From assembly GCF_021922985.1 (NCBI RefSeq), contig NZ_CP040788.1, positions 1,426,001 through 1,490,000 of the forward strand: a DNA stretch of 64,000 bases, read 5' to 3'. Made by a program: the position numbers and the translations under genes. Origin of the DNA: Clavibacter michiganensis subsp. tessellarius. Lineage in GTDB: Bacteria; Actinomycetota; Actinomycetes; Actinomycetales; Microbacteriaceae. Shown here piece by piece: positions 7,224 through 15,653 of this stretch (the first letter of the stretch is position 1; each line of letters begins with the position of its first letter). The notes beneath the pieces are model-generated. The model did no database searches, was not told the DNA's origin, and was given only the letters and a program-made list of their open reading frames with translations.

Positions 7224-8669
7224 TCAGGCGGCCTTGCCGGGGTTGAGGATCCCCCGCGGGTCGAACACGCGGCGGATCCCGGCGGCGAGCCCCATGACGT
7301 CGTCGCCCAGCTCGTCGGCGAGCCAGCGCCGCTTGAGCAGGCCCACGCCGTGCTCGCCCGTGAGGGTGCCGCCGAGGTCGACGGCCGCGCGGAAGAGGAG
7401 GTCGGCCGCGCGCCAGACGTCGTCGGGGATGCCGGTCGCCTCGCCGTCGGGCGTGGTCGGGTCCTCGGGGATGCAGAAGTTCGGGTGCAGGTTGCCGTCG
7501 CCCGCGTGCGCGACGGTGGGGATGCGGAGGCCGGTCGCGCGTTCGATCTCGCGGATCCGCGTGAGCATGTCCGCGAGGCGCGACCGCGGCACGGCCACGT
7601 CCTCGATGAGCACGCGGCCGCGGGCGGCGAGCGCCGGATGGAAGGCGCGGCGGATCGCGAGGAGCCGCTCGCCCTCGTCGGCGTCATCGGTCACGTCGGC
7701 CGTGCCGCCGCCCGCGACGACCACGTCGACCACGCGCGCGGCCTCCGCGGCGGCGTCCGGGCCGTCGCAGCGGACGAGGAGGTGCGCGGATCCGCGGGAG
7801 GAGTGGTCGGTGCCGAGGAACGCGTCGATGGCCTCGAGGGCGCCCGCGTCGAGCAGCTCCATCGCGGCCGGGCGGATGCGCGCGGCCGTGACGGCGGACG
7901 ACGCGGCCGCCGCGGAGGCCGAGTCGGGGAAGAACGCGGCGACGGTCGACGGCGTCGCGGTCGGCAGCGGGCGGAGCCGGACGGTCGCGCGCACGATGAC
8001 GCCGAGCGTGCCCTCGGACCCGATCATCAGCGCCGTGAGGTCGTAGCCCGTGACGCCCTTCACGGTGCGGTGGCCGGTCTCGACCACGCGGCCGTCGGCG
8101 AGGACGACCGTGAGCGCCAGGACGGCCTCGCGGGTCACGCCGTACTTGGCGCAGAGGAGGCCGCCGGCGTTGGTGGCGATGTTGCCGCCGATGGTGGAGA
8201 TGGCCTTGCTCGCGGGATCCGGCGAGTACCAGAGGCCGAGCGGCGCGAGCCGGGCGTTGAGGTCGTCGTTGAGGACGCCGGGCTCCACGACCGCGAGCTC
8301 GTCGGCCTCGCTCACCTCGAGGATGCGGTCCATGCCCCGCACCGACAGCACGATCTCGCCCGCGGTCGCCGTCGCGCCGCCCGCGAGGCCCGTGCCCGCG
8401 CCGCGCGTGACGACGGGCGTGCCGGTGGCGCTCGCGATGCGGAGGGTCGCGACGACGTGGTCCACCTCGGTCGCGCGGACGACGGCGATCGGATCCGCGG
8501 GGCTGCGGTAGCCCGACCGGTCGCTGCGCGCGTCGTCGAGGGCGGTGGGATCGGTGGCCACGACGTCGCCGAGGGTCGCGACGAGCTCGGCGCGGACGGC
8601 GCCGGCATGGGCACCCGGATCGCGGGACGGCGCGTCGGCGGAGGGGGCGATGGCCGGGTCGTCGATCAT
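7224..8669 (-). CDS. FAD-linked oxidase, GlcD / D-lactate dehydrogenase-like
   Basis: 481-residue flavoprotein of the GlcD/DLD branch of the VAO family, oxidising 2-hydroxy acids such as glycolate or D-lactate. The FAD-binding domain has TRGAGTGLAGGA (near residue 88), the pyrophosphate loop STIGGNIATNAGGLLCAKYG and VKGVTGYDLTALMIGSEGT. The C-terminal domain carries the HAGDGNLHPN metal/substrate motif and GEHGVGLLKR. ATG 8669 is chosen because homology starts soon after it and the frame upstream runs through the divergent glycosylase gene. It begins 58 nt from that gene. No GlcE/GlcF subunits are adjacent, which favours a single-subunit enzyme. Confidence 0.88.
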   Translation of the reverse strand: MIDDPAIAPSADAPSRDPGAHAGAVRAELVATLGDVVATDPTALDDARSDRSGYRSPADPIAVVRATEVDHVVATLRIASATGTPVVTRGAGTGLAGGATATAGEIVLSVRGMDRILEVSEADELAVVEPGVLNDDLNARLAPLGLWYSPDPASKAISTIGGNIATNAGGLLCAKYGVTREAVLALTVVLADGRVVETGHRTVKGVTGYDLTALMIGSEGTLGVIVRATVRLRPLPTATPSTVAAFFPDSASAAAASSAVTAARIRPAAMELLDAGALEAIDAFLGTDHSSRGSAHLLVRCDGPDAAAEAARVVDVVVAGGGTADVTDDADEGERLLAIRRAFHPALAARGRVLIEDVAVPRSRLADMLTRIREIERATGLRIPTVAHAGDGNLHPNFCIPEDPTTPDGEATGIPDDVWRAADLLFRAAVDLGGTLTGEHGVGLLKRRWLADELGDDVMGLAAGIRRVFDPRGILNPGKAA

Positions 8670-8727
8670 GCGATCCACCCTAGGTCGGCCGCGCGCCCGG
8701 GTCGCCGGTCTCGGGCAGGCTGAGGGC

Positions 8728-9672
8728 ATGGACTCCCCCGGCGCCGCCGCCCACGTCGCCCGCACCGTGCTCGACGTGCCCGCGCCCTTCGACGGCGGCG
8801 GCGTGATCCGCTTCCTCTCCTGGCACGCCGTCGCGGGCGCCGAGGAGGGCGACGCCACGACGTTCACGCAGTCGGCGCGGCTCGCGCACGGCGCGGGGAC
8901 GGTGACCGTGCGGCTGCTCGACGCGTCGGCGTCCGACCCCGCGCCCGGCGCGCCCACCCGCCTCGAGGTGACCACCCGCGTCGAGCACGCGGACGACGCC
9001 GCCGAGCTCCTCGCCGGCACGCGCCGCCTCCTCGGCCTCGACGTCGACTCCGCCCGCATCGACGCCGACCTCGCCCGCGACCCCGCTCTCGCCGCGGCCG
9101 TCCGCGCGACGCCCGGCCTGCGGATCCCCGGCACGCTCGATGCGCGCTCCACCCTGTTCCGCACCATCGTCGGCCAGCAGATCTCCGTCGCCAGCGCCCG
9201 CGCCACCCACGGCCGCATGACCGCCGACCTCGGCGAGGACCTGCCCGCGTCGGTCGCGCATGGATCCGTCACGCGGCTGATGCCCTCGGCCGCCCGGATC
9301 GCGCGCGACGGCGCCGAGCTCCTGCGCGGGCCCGCTCGGCGCACGGCGACCCTGATCCGCCTCGCCGAGGCCCTCGAGGCCGGCGAGCTCGTGGTGGAGC
9401 ACGGCATGCCGCGCGCGGAGCTCCGCGCCGCGCTCGTCGCGTTCCACGGCGTGGGCCCGTGGACCGCCGACTACGTCGCGATGCGCGCGCTCGGCGAGCC
9501 CGACATCCTGCTCTCCGGCGACCTCATCGTCCGCCGCGGAGCCGCCGCGCTGGGTCTCCCGGACGAGGCGCGCGCCCTCGACGCGCGCGCCGCCGCGTGG
9601 TCGCCGTGGCGCTCCTACTCGACCCTGCACCTCTGGCGCGTCATGACCGACGGGATGCCGGCCACGGGCTGA
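8728..9672 (+). CDS. AlkA-like DNA-3-methyladenine glycosylase (HhH-GPD)
   Basis: 314-residue base-excision repair enzyme. The N-terminal ~100 residues form the AlkA-type domain, followed by the HhH-GPD fold with the TIVGQQISVASARA block and the helix-hairpin-helix AFHGVGPWTADYVAMRALGEPD. The catalytic aspartate is the D of LSGDLIVRRG. It removes alkylated purines such as 3-methyladenine. It differs from Ada-AlkA fusions in lacking the N-terminal methyltransferase and AraC domains. Only 3 nt separate its stop from the convergent ku stop, placing it beside the double-strand-break repair genes. ATG 8728 is preceded by a weak GAGGG site and a CAGGCT element 6 nt upstream. Confidence 0.87.
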   Translation: MDSPGAAAHVARTVLDVPAPFDGGGVIRFLSWHAVAGAEEGDATTFTQSARLAHGAGTVTVRLLDASASDPAPGAPTRLEVTTRVEHADDAAELLAGTRRLLGLDVDSARIDADLARDPALAAAVRATPGLRIPGTLDARSTLFRTIVGQQISVASARATHGRMTADLGEDLPASVAHGSVTRLMPSAARIARDGAELLRGPARRTATLIRLAEALEAGELVVEHGMPRAELRAALVAFHGVGPWTADYVAMRALGEPDILLSGDLIVRRGAAALGLPDEARALDARAAAWSPWRSYSTLHLWRVMTDGMPATG

Positions 9673-9675
9673 TCC

Positions 9676-10770
9676 CTACGCGCTCCTCCTCTCGGCGGCC
9701 GGTGCCTTCGCGGTGCTCGCCTTCGTCGCGGTCGTGGACCTCTTCGCCGTCTTCGACTTCGTCGTCGACTCGCCCTTCGCCTTCGTCGTCGACTCGCCCT
9801 TCGCCTTCGCCTTCGTCGTCGACTCCTTCGCGGAGGACCTCGCCGGTGCCTTCTTCGCGCTGCCCTTCTTCGCCGGGCCCGCCTTCGCCGGCGCGTCGTC
9901 CTCGTGCTTCGCCGACCCCGCCTTCGCCTTCGCCGCCGACGCCTTCTTCGCCGGCGCCGCCTTCTTCGCGGAGGATCCCCCGCCCCGGCTCCGCTCGATG
10001 CTCCGCTTCAGCGCGTCCATGAGGTCGAGCACCTCGCCGCCCGAGTCCTCGTCGTCCTCGGACTCGCCGAAGGTCGCGTCGGTGTCGAGCGAGTCGCCCT
10101 GCGCGAGCTTCGCGTCGATCAGGGTCTTCAGCTGCTCCTGGTACTCGTCGCTGAACTTCGACGGGTCGAAGTCCTCCGCGAACCCCTCCACGAGCTGCGC
10201 CGACATCTTCAGCTCCCGCGGCGACACCTTCGGCGCGGCGTCGAGCGACGGGAAGTCGGCCTCGCGCACCTCGTCGTCCCAAAGGAGCGTCTGGAGCATG
10301 AGCACGTCGCCGCGCACGCGGAGCGCCGCGAGCCGGGTGCGCTGGCGGAGGGTGACGTGCACGATCGCCGTGCGGTCCGTCTCCTGCAGCGTCCGGCGGA
10401 GGAGCGCGTACGACTTGGGGCTCGAGGAGTCCGGCTCGAGGAAGTAGCTGCGGTCGAGCATCACGGGATCCACCTGGTCGCTCGGCACGAACTCGACGAC
10501 GTCGATCTCGCGGCTCCTCTCCTCGGGGAGGGAGGAGAGGTCCTCCTCCGTGATCACCACGGTGCGGTCGCCGTCGTCGAACGCCTTGTCGATGTGGGCG
10601 TAGTCGACGACCTTGCCGCACACCTCGCAGCGGCGCTGGTACCGGATCCGCCCGCCGTCCGCGTCGTGCACCTGGTGCAGCGGCACATCGTGGTCCTGCG
10701 TCGCGCTGTAGACCTTCACGGGCACGTTGACGAGGCCGAAGGTGACCGCGCCCTTCCAGATGGCTCTCAT
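9676..10770 (-). CDS. ku: Ku, non-homologous end-joining protein
   Basis: 364-residue bacterial Ku, which forms a homodimeric ring on DNA ends and recruits LigD. The N-terminus MRAIWKGAVTFGLVNVPV and the RCEVCGKVV, LQETDRTAIVHVTLRQ and VSPRELKMSAQLVE blocks define the core (residues 1-260). The last ~100 residues are a low-complexity Lys/Ala/Ser/Thr tail with PAKKA-type and repeated KGESTTKAK units, like the basic C-terminal extensions of other actinobacterial Ku proteins that bind DNA. It is divergent from ligD with just 36 nt between start codons. The frame continues open far upstream, opposite ligD, but ATG 10770 is the start expected from homology. Confidence 0.95.
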   Translation of the reverse strand: MRAIWKGAVTFGLVNVPVKVYSATQDHDVPLHQVHDADGGRIRYQRRCEVCGKVVDYAHIDKAFDDGDRTVVITEEDLSSLPEERSREIDVVEFVPSDQVDPVMLDRSYFLEPDSSSPKSYALLRRTLQETDRTAIVHVTLRQRTRLAALRVRGDVLMLQTLLWDDEVREADFPSLDAAPKVSPRELKMSAQLVEGFAEDFDPSKFSDEYQEQLKTLIDAKLAQGDSLDTDATFGESEDDEDSGGEVLDLMDALKRSIERSRGGGSSAKKAAPAKKASAAKAKAGSAKHEDDAPAKAGPAKKGSAKKAPARSSAKESTTKAKAKGESTTKAKGESTTKSKTAKRSTTATKASTAKAPAAERRSA

Positions 10771-10806
10771 GGGTCGAGTGAACACCCGCGGGGCCATGCT
10801 GGAGCG

Positions 10807-13314
10807 ATGGCGGGCGCGAAGCAGCAGGTGGAGGTCGAGGGACGGCGGATCACGCTGTCGAACCTCGACAAGGTGCTGTATCCCGCGACGGGCACGACCA
10901 AGGGCGACGTCATCGCGTACTACGCCGCCATCGCGCCGCACATGCTGCCGCACCTCCGCGACCGTCCCGTCACCCGCAAGCGCTGGGTCGACGGCGTCGG
11001 CACCGACGAGCACCCGGGGAAGATGTTCTTCCAGAAGGACCTCGACGCGCACACGCCCGAGTGGGTGCTGCGACGGGCGATCCAGCACCGCGACCACGCG
11101 AACGACTACCCGCTGGCGAACGACGTCGCGACCCTCACCTGGCTCGGCCAGGTCGCGGCGCTCGAGCTGCACGTGCCGCAGTGGCGGTTCGGCCGCACGG
11201 GCGACGAGCGACGGCCCGACCGGCTCGTGCTCGACCTCGACCCGGGTCCCGGCGCCGGGCTCCCCGAGTGCGTGGAGGTCGCGACGGCGGCCCGCGCGAT
11301 CCTCCGCGACATGGGCCTCGAGCCGTACCCGGTGACGAGCGGGTCCAAGGGCATCCACCTCTACGCGGCGCTCGACGGCAGCCACGACGCGGACGCGATC
11401 TCCCAGGTGGCGCACGAGCTCGCCCGCGCCCTGGAGGCGGACCACCCGGACCTCGTGGTGAGCGACATGAGGAAGGCCCTGCGGCAGGGCAAGGTCCTCG
11501 TCGACTGGAGCCAGAACAACCCGAACAAGACGACCGTCGCGCCGTACTCGCTCCGCGGCCGATCCCGGCCGACCGTCGCGGTGCCGCGCACCTGGCGCGA
11601 GCTCGCGTCGCCGACCCTGCGGCACCTGGAGATGGACGAGGTGGTCGCGCGGATGCGGAGGCGCGCGGATCCGCTCGCACCCGTGGAGGAGGGCCACCGC
11701 GAGAGCCTGGAGCCGACGCCCGAGCGGCTCGCGTCCTTCGCGCGGAAGGAGCCCGACGCCGCCGACGACCGCCTCGCGACCTACCGGTCCAAGCGCGACG
11801 CCGCCAAGACGAGCGAGCCGGTCCCCGCCGACGCGCCCGCGCCGTCCGAGGGCCGCTCCTTCGTGATCCAGGAGCACCACGCCCGCGCGCTGCACTGGGA
11901 CTTCCGGCTGGAGCACGACGGCGTGCTCGTGAGCTGGGCCCTCCCCAAGGGCGTCCCCACGGAGCACGGCACGAACCACCTCGCGGTGCAGACGGAGGAC
12001 CACCCCGTGGAGTACGGGTCCTTCGAGGGCACCATCCCCGCGGGCGAGTACGGCGGCGGCGAGGTGACCATCTGGGACGCGGGCACCTACGAGCTGGAGA
12101 AGTGGCGCGACGGGAAGGAGGTCATCGCGACGCTGCACGGCCGGGGCGCGGGCACCGGCATCGACGGGCCCCGGCGGTACGCGCTCATCCACACGGGCGG
12201 TCACGGCAAGGCCGACGCGAACTGGCTGATCCACCTCATGGAGCCCGCCGACGCCCCCGCGAAGGCGCACGCGAGGCCGGCCCGCGCGGCGGGGCTCGCG
12301 AAGGCGGGCGGGCGCACGCGCGTCGGCGCGCGGCGGAAGGGCGGCGCCGCATCCGCCCCCGCACCCATGCTCGCGACGGCCGCGACCGGCGCCGGCCTCG
12401 ACCCCGACGGGGAGTGGGCCGTCGAGATGAAGTGGGACGGCTACCGCGCGATCGCCGTCGTCGCGGACGGCCGGGCCACGATCACGAGCCGCAACGGCGT
12501 CGACCTCACGGCCGCCTTCCCCGAGCTCGCCGAGCTGCCCGACGCGCTGGACGTGGACGACGCGGTGCTCGACGGCGAGATCGTGGTGCTCGGCGACGGC
12601 GGCCGCCCCGACTTCGGCCTCCTGCAGACGCGCCTGGGCCTCACGGGCGAGAAGGACGTCGCGCGCGCCCGGAGGTCCGCGCCCGTGCACCTCATGCTCT
12701 TCGACGCGCTCGCGATCGGCGACCGCGTGCTCGTCGAGGAGCCCTACCGGGAGCGCCGCGCCGCGCTCCTCGACGCCGTGCGGTCGCCGGGCCGCGGCCG
12801 GATCCAGGTGCCGCCCGCCTTCGACGGCGACCTCGACGGGGCGCTCGCCACCAGCCGCGAGCTCGGCCTCGAGGGCGTCGTCGCCAAGCGCGTCGACGCG
12901 CCCTACGAGTCGGGCCGCCGCTCCAGCGCGTGGATCAAGGTCAAGCACCACCGGGCGCAGGAGGTCGTCGTCGGCGGCTGGCGCCCCGGATCCGGCAGCC
13001 GCGCGTCCGGCGTCGGCTCCCTGCTGGTCGGGGTCCCCGGCCCCGACGGCCTCGAGTACGCGGGCCGCGTGGGCACGGGCTTCAGCGAGCGCGACCTCGC
13101 CGACGCCCTCCGCCGCTTCCGCCCGCTCGCGCGGAAGACGAGCCCGTTCGCGGACGTGCCCGCGGCCGACGCCCGCGACGCGCGCTGGATCACGCCGCGC
13201 CTCGTCGGCGAGGTCGAGTTCGCCGAGTGGACCTCGACGGGCCGCCTCCGCCAGGCGTCCTGGCGGGGCTGGCGGCACGACAAGTCGCCCGACGAGGTCG
13301 TCCGCGAGGACTGA
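10807..13314 (+). CDS. ligD: Multidomain ATP-dependent DNA ligase LigD (polymerase-phosphoesterase-ligase)
   Basis: 835-residue NHEJ enzyme that trims, fills and seals broken ends held by Ku. Domain order is polymerase/primase (about 1-300; LDLDPGPG carries metal-binding Asp residues), 3'-phosphoesterase (about 345-500; FVIQEHHARALHWDFRLE, WALPKG), a basic linker (~485-520), then ligase (about 520-835). The ligase nucleophile is Lys542 in EMKWDGYRAI, with later motifs LDGEIVVL and GLEGVVAKR. This order matches Mycobacterium rather than Pseudomonas LigD. ATG 10807 has GGAG close by and a CATGCT element 6 nt upstream; it is divergent from ku. Confidence 0.95.
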   Translation: MAGAKQQVEVEGRRITLSNLDKVLYPATGTTKGDVIAYYAAIAPHMLPHLRDRPVTRKRWVDGVGTDEHPGKMFFQKDLDAHTPEWVLRRAIQHRDHANDYPLANDVATLTWLGQVAALELHVPQWRFGRTGDERRPDRLVLDLDPGPGAGLPECVEVATAARAILRDMGLEPYPVTSGSKGIHLYAALDGSHDADAISQVAHELARALEADHPDLVVSDMRKALRQGKVLVDWSQNNPNKTTVAPYSLRGRSRPTVAVPRTWRELASPTLRHLEMDEVVARMRRRADPLAPVEEGHRESLEPTPERLASFARKEPDAADDRLATYRSKRDAAKTSEPVPADAPAPSEGRSFVIQEHHARALHWDFRLEHDGVLVSWALPKGVPTEHGTNHLAVQTEDHPVEYGSFEGTIPAGEYGGGEVTIWDAGTYELEKWRDGKEVIATLHGRGAGTGIDGPRRYALIHTGGHGKADANWLIHLMEPADAPAKAHARPARAAGLAKAGGRTRVGARRKGGAASAPAPMLATAATGAGLDPDGEWAVEMKWDGYRAIAVVADGRATITSRNGVDLTAAFPELAELPDALDVDDAVLDGEIVVLGDGGRPDFGLLQTRLGLTGEKDVARARRSAPVHLMLFDALAIGDRVLVEEPYRERRAALLDAVRSPGRGRIQVPPAFDGDLDGALATSRELGLEGVVAKRVDAPYESGRRSSAWIKVKHHRAQEVVVGGWRPGSGSRASGVGSLLVGVPGPDGLEYAGRVGTGFSERDLADALRRFRPLARKTSPFADVPAADARDARWITPRLVGEVEFAEWTSTGRLRQASWRGWRHDKSPDEVVRED

Positions 13315-13397
13315 GGCGCGGCCGCACGCGCCCGCGGGTGAGGCGGACCTTCCCATGCACGTTATGACCGCAACGGCGGTCGACCGCGACCGCCCGA

Positions 13398-13403
13398 TAC
13401 GCT
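13398..13403 (+). promoter_or_regulatory. -10 element, probable leaderless promoter (FAH gene)
   Basis: TACGCT (TANNNT) ends 7 nt before ATG 13411, with no ribosome site between them. Confidence 0.6.
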
Positions 13404-13410
13404 CGGGGTC

Positions 13411-14289
13411 ATGAAGTTCGCCCACCTGCTCGCCGACGACGGCGTGACCCCCCGACTGGCCGCGATCGTCTCGGAGGGCCAGGCGCTCTTCCTCGACGAG
13501 GTGCTCGACGACTCGCCCCGCGACCTCCAGGACCTCATCGAGCGCGGCGACGACGAGATGGCGCGCATCCGCGCCACCGTCGAGCGCGCCGTCGCGAGCC
13601 GCACCAGCACCACGCCGGTCGACGGCCTCACGCACGCCTCCGCCGTGCTCCGCCCGCCGGCCGTCTACGCCGTGGGCCTCAACTACTCCGCGCACGCCGA
13701 GGAGCTCAACATCACGAGCGCCTCCGCCCCCACCGTCTTCGCGCTCTGGCCCAACTCGCTCTCGGGCCACGAGGGCACCACGAGCTGGCCGCGCTCGCTC
13801 AGCGAGGAGGTCGACTACGAGGTCGAGCTCGGCGTGATCATCGGCCGCGCCGCCCGCGACGTGTCCGAGGCCGACGCGCTCGACCACGTCTTCGGCTACA
13901 CGGTCGTCAACGACATCACGGCCCGCAACCTGCAGTTCTCCGAGCAGCAATGGAGCCGCTGCAAGAGCTTCGACGGCTTCTCCCCCACGGGACCCGTCGT
14001 CGTCACGCGCGACGAGGTGCCGGACCCGCAGGACCTCCGCATCACGACGGTCCTCGACGGCGAGACGGTGCAGGACGGCCGCACGAGCGGCATGGTCCGC
14101 ACGGTCGCGCGCCTCGTCTCGTACCTCTCCACCTCGTCCACGCTGCAGCCGGGCACGCTCATCTCCACGGGCACGACGAGCGGCGCCGGGTACTCGCGCG
14201 ACCCGCAGATCTTCCTCAAGGACGGCAGCACGGTCACGGTGTCGGTCGAGGGCGTGGGCTCGCTCACGACGCACACGCGCATCCTCTGA
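13411..14289 (+). CDS. Fumarylacetoacetate hydrolase (FAH) family protein
   Basis: 292-residue protein of the FAH/HpcE fold, metal-dependent hydrolases, decarboxylases or isomerases acting on beta-diketo acids. The core has VGLNYSAHAEE, the EEVDYEVELGVIIGR metal-binding block (the ExE and later D ligands), GYTVVNDITARNLQ and the STGTTSGAGY loop near the end. The N-terminal ~70 residues are the usual variable domain. No aromatic-degradation genes are adjacent, so it may instead be an oxaloacetate decarboxylase or acylpyruvase; the sequence alone does not decide. It appears to be transcribed alone from a leaderless promoter. Confidence 0.88.
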   Translation: MKFAHLLADDGVTPRLAAIVSEGQALFLDEVLDDSPRDLQDLIERGDDEMARIRATVERAVASRTSTTPVDGLTHASAVLRPPAVYAVGLNYSAHAEELNITSASAPTVFALWPNSLSGHEGTTSWPRSLSEEVDYEVELGVIIGRAARDVSEADALDHVFGYTVVNDITARNLQFSEQQWSRCKSFDGFSPTGPVVVTRDEVPDPQDLRITTVLDGETVQDGRTSGMVRTVARLVSYLSTSSTLQPGTLISTGTTSGAGYSRDPQIFLKDGSTVTVSVEGVGSLTTHTRIL

Positions 14290-14319
14290 CCGGGGCCGGG
14301 CGGGTCGGGGGCCCGCGCG

Positions 14320-14325
14320 TAGGCT
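14320..14325 (+). promoter_or_regulatory. -10 element, probable leaderless promoter
   Basis: TAGGCT followed by 7 nt and then ATG 14333. Its presence supports the reality of the short gene it precedes. Confidence 0.6.
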
Positions 14326-14332
14326 CGACCGC

Positions 14333-14470
14333 ATGACCGACCGCGCGCAGGACCCGATCCACGACCACTCCATCCCCGAGGACGCCGACATCTCCGCGCC
14401 CGACGCGGCGGATCCCGAGACGGACGAGCTGCACGACGCCACCGGCCGCCGGGACGACGCGGACGCGTAG
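14333..14470 (+). CDS. Small acidic hypothetical protein
   Basis: 45-residue frame (ATG 14333, TAG 14468-14470) rich in Asp, Glu and Ala, with no hydrophobic segment and probably disordered. Support comes from a leaderless-type -10 at the right distance and from its place between two genes with the same kind of promoter. Its composition resembles the acidic proteins encoded at 39.3-40.4 kb. No family was recognised. Confidence 0.6.
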   Translation: MTDRAQDPIHDHSIPEDADISAPDAADPETDELHDATGRRDDADA

Positions 14471-14501
14471 CCCCTCCCGGCCGCCGCACGCCCGGCGCGT
14501 C

Positions 14502-14507
14502 TAGGCT
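14502..14507 (+). promoter_or_regulatory. -10 element, probable leaderless promoter
   Basis: TAGGCT followed by 6 nt and then ATG 14514. The next seven bases downstream resemble those at 14326 and 17270 (CGAC...), making a repeated promoter-start cassette. Confidence 0.6.
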
Positions 14508-14513
14508 CGACGC

Positions 14514-15572
14514 ATGATCAACCGTCTCCTCTTCCTCGCCGGCATCGGCACCGGATACGTCCTCGGCGCGCGCGCCGGACGCAAGCGCTACGAGGGCATC
14601 GCCCGCACCTCGCGGTCCGTGTGGTCGAGCGAGCCCGTGCAGCGCGGCGTCCGCCAGGCGCAGACCGTGCTCGACGAGAAGGGCCCCGTCGTCGTCGAGC
14701 GCACGGTCGAGACCGCGCGCGAGGTCGCGGACTTCGTGGGCCACGCCGTCCAGGGGGCCGCGGTCGCCGTCGGCCGCACCGCGCACACCGTGGGCGAGCG
14801 CATCGGCGCCACCACGCAGGACGTGGCGGGCCGCGTCGGCAGCACCACCCAGGACATCGCCGGCCGCGTCGGCAGCACCACCCAGGACATCGCCGGCCGC
14901 GTCGGCGACACCGCCAAGGACCTCGGCACCCGCACCGCCGATCAGACCAAGCACGTCGTCGACCGCGTCGGCCAGCAGGCCACCGAGGTCGGCCACCGCG
15001 TCGCGGAGACCGCCGAGGACGTCCGCGGCCGCGTGGTCGAGGGCGCAGAGGAGGCGCGCACGCGCGTCCAGGCCACCGCCGAGGACCTCCGCGAGCGCGG
15101 CGAGGAGGCCGGCCGCCGCGCCGTCTTCACCGCGGCCGAGGCCCGCGACGAGGCGCTCGCGTCCTTCGACGACGAGGACGAGACCGGCCCGGTGGCGATC
15201 CCCGACGCCGGCGCCGCCCGCGCGGGCGAGCAGGACGCGTCGGCCGACGGCGCCGAGGACGAGGCCGACGAGGACCTCGACACGCTGGGCCCCGACGACC
15301 TCGGCGAGCCCGCCGACGCGGACGAGGTGTCCGGGGCGCCCGCCGCCGAGGCGACGCCGACGCCCGCGAAGCCCAAGGCCGCCCCGAAGAAGCCCGCCGC
15401 GAAGCCGAAGGCCGCGCCGAAGGCGACGACGCCCGCGCCCTCCGCCGGGCACGTCCCCACGCCGGGCGACATCGCCGGATCCGTGCACCGCGAGGAGCCC
15501 GCGCACCGCGCCCCCGCCGACGACGCGACCGGCACCACCCCGGCCCGCACCGCGACCGACCCGGACGCGTAG
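14514..15572 (+). CDS. Membrane-anchored helical repeat protein (YtxH/apolipoprotein-like)
   Basis: 352-residue protein. The N-terminus (MINRLLFLAGIGTGYVLGARAGRKRYE) is a short hydrophobic anchor with a glycine-rich YtxH-like motif, then a long amphipathic helical region (about 40-215) built from 11-residue units such as TTQDIAGRVGS, given three times in tandem at residues 100-132. This pattern is found in LEA-like and apolipoprotein-like proteins that lie along membranes or other surfaces. The C-terminal third is acidic and then Lys/Pro/Ala-rich (PKAAPKKPAAKPK), probably disordered. The function is unknown; a membrane-associated stress or envelope role is inference. A very strong terminator follows. 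Confidence 0.72.
   Translation: MINRLLFLAGIGTGYVLGARAGRKRYEGIARTSRSVWSSEPVQRGVRQAQTVLDEKGPVVVERTVETAREVADFVGHAVQGAAVAVGRTAHTVGERIGATTQDVAGRVGSTTQDIAGRVGSTTQDIAGRVGDTAKDLGTRTADQTKHVVDRVGQQATEVGHRVAETAEDVRGRVVEGAEEARTRVQATAEDLRERGEEAGRRAVFTAAEARDEALASFDDEDETGPVAIPDAGAARAGEQDASADGAEDEADEDLDTLGPDDLGEPADADEVSGAPAAEATPTPAKPKAAPKKPAAKPKAAPKATTPAPSAGHVPTPGDIAGSVHREEPAHRAPADDATGTTPARTATDPDA
14811..14909 (+). repeat. Three tandem 33-bp coding repeats
   Basis: Units 14811-14843, 14844-14876 and 14877-14909 encode three near-identical 11-mers. The second and third differ only at the last codon, suggesting recent duplication. Confidence 0.9.
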
Positions 15573-15594
15573 CGCGCCACCGCACCGCACGCCG

Positions 15595-15642
15595 CGCACG
15601 ACAGCGCGCCGCAGCCCTCGGGCCGCGGCGCGCTGTCGTGCG
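15595..15642. terminator. Bidirectional terminator between convergent genes
   Basis: Perfect 18-bp stem (15595-15612 with 15625-15642) around a 12-nt loop, lying between the repeat protein (+) and aspA (-), 22 and 11 nt from their stops. Symmetry lets it serve both strands. Confidence 0.88.
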
Positions 15643-15653
15643 GGGGGCGCGCG

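Noticed and set aside
9676..14442. A 1588-residue open frame on the minus strand
   Set aside because: Only its last 364 codons are Ku; the rest runs antisense to ligD and the FAH gene and is an Arg/Gly/Ala-rich shadow caused by high GC.
14811..14909. A CRISPR-like or satellite repeat
   Set aside because: The 33-bp units keep the reading frame and encode 11-residue protein repeats with no spacers.
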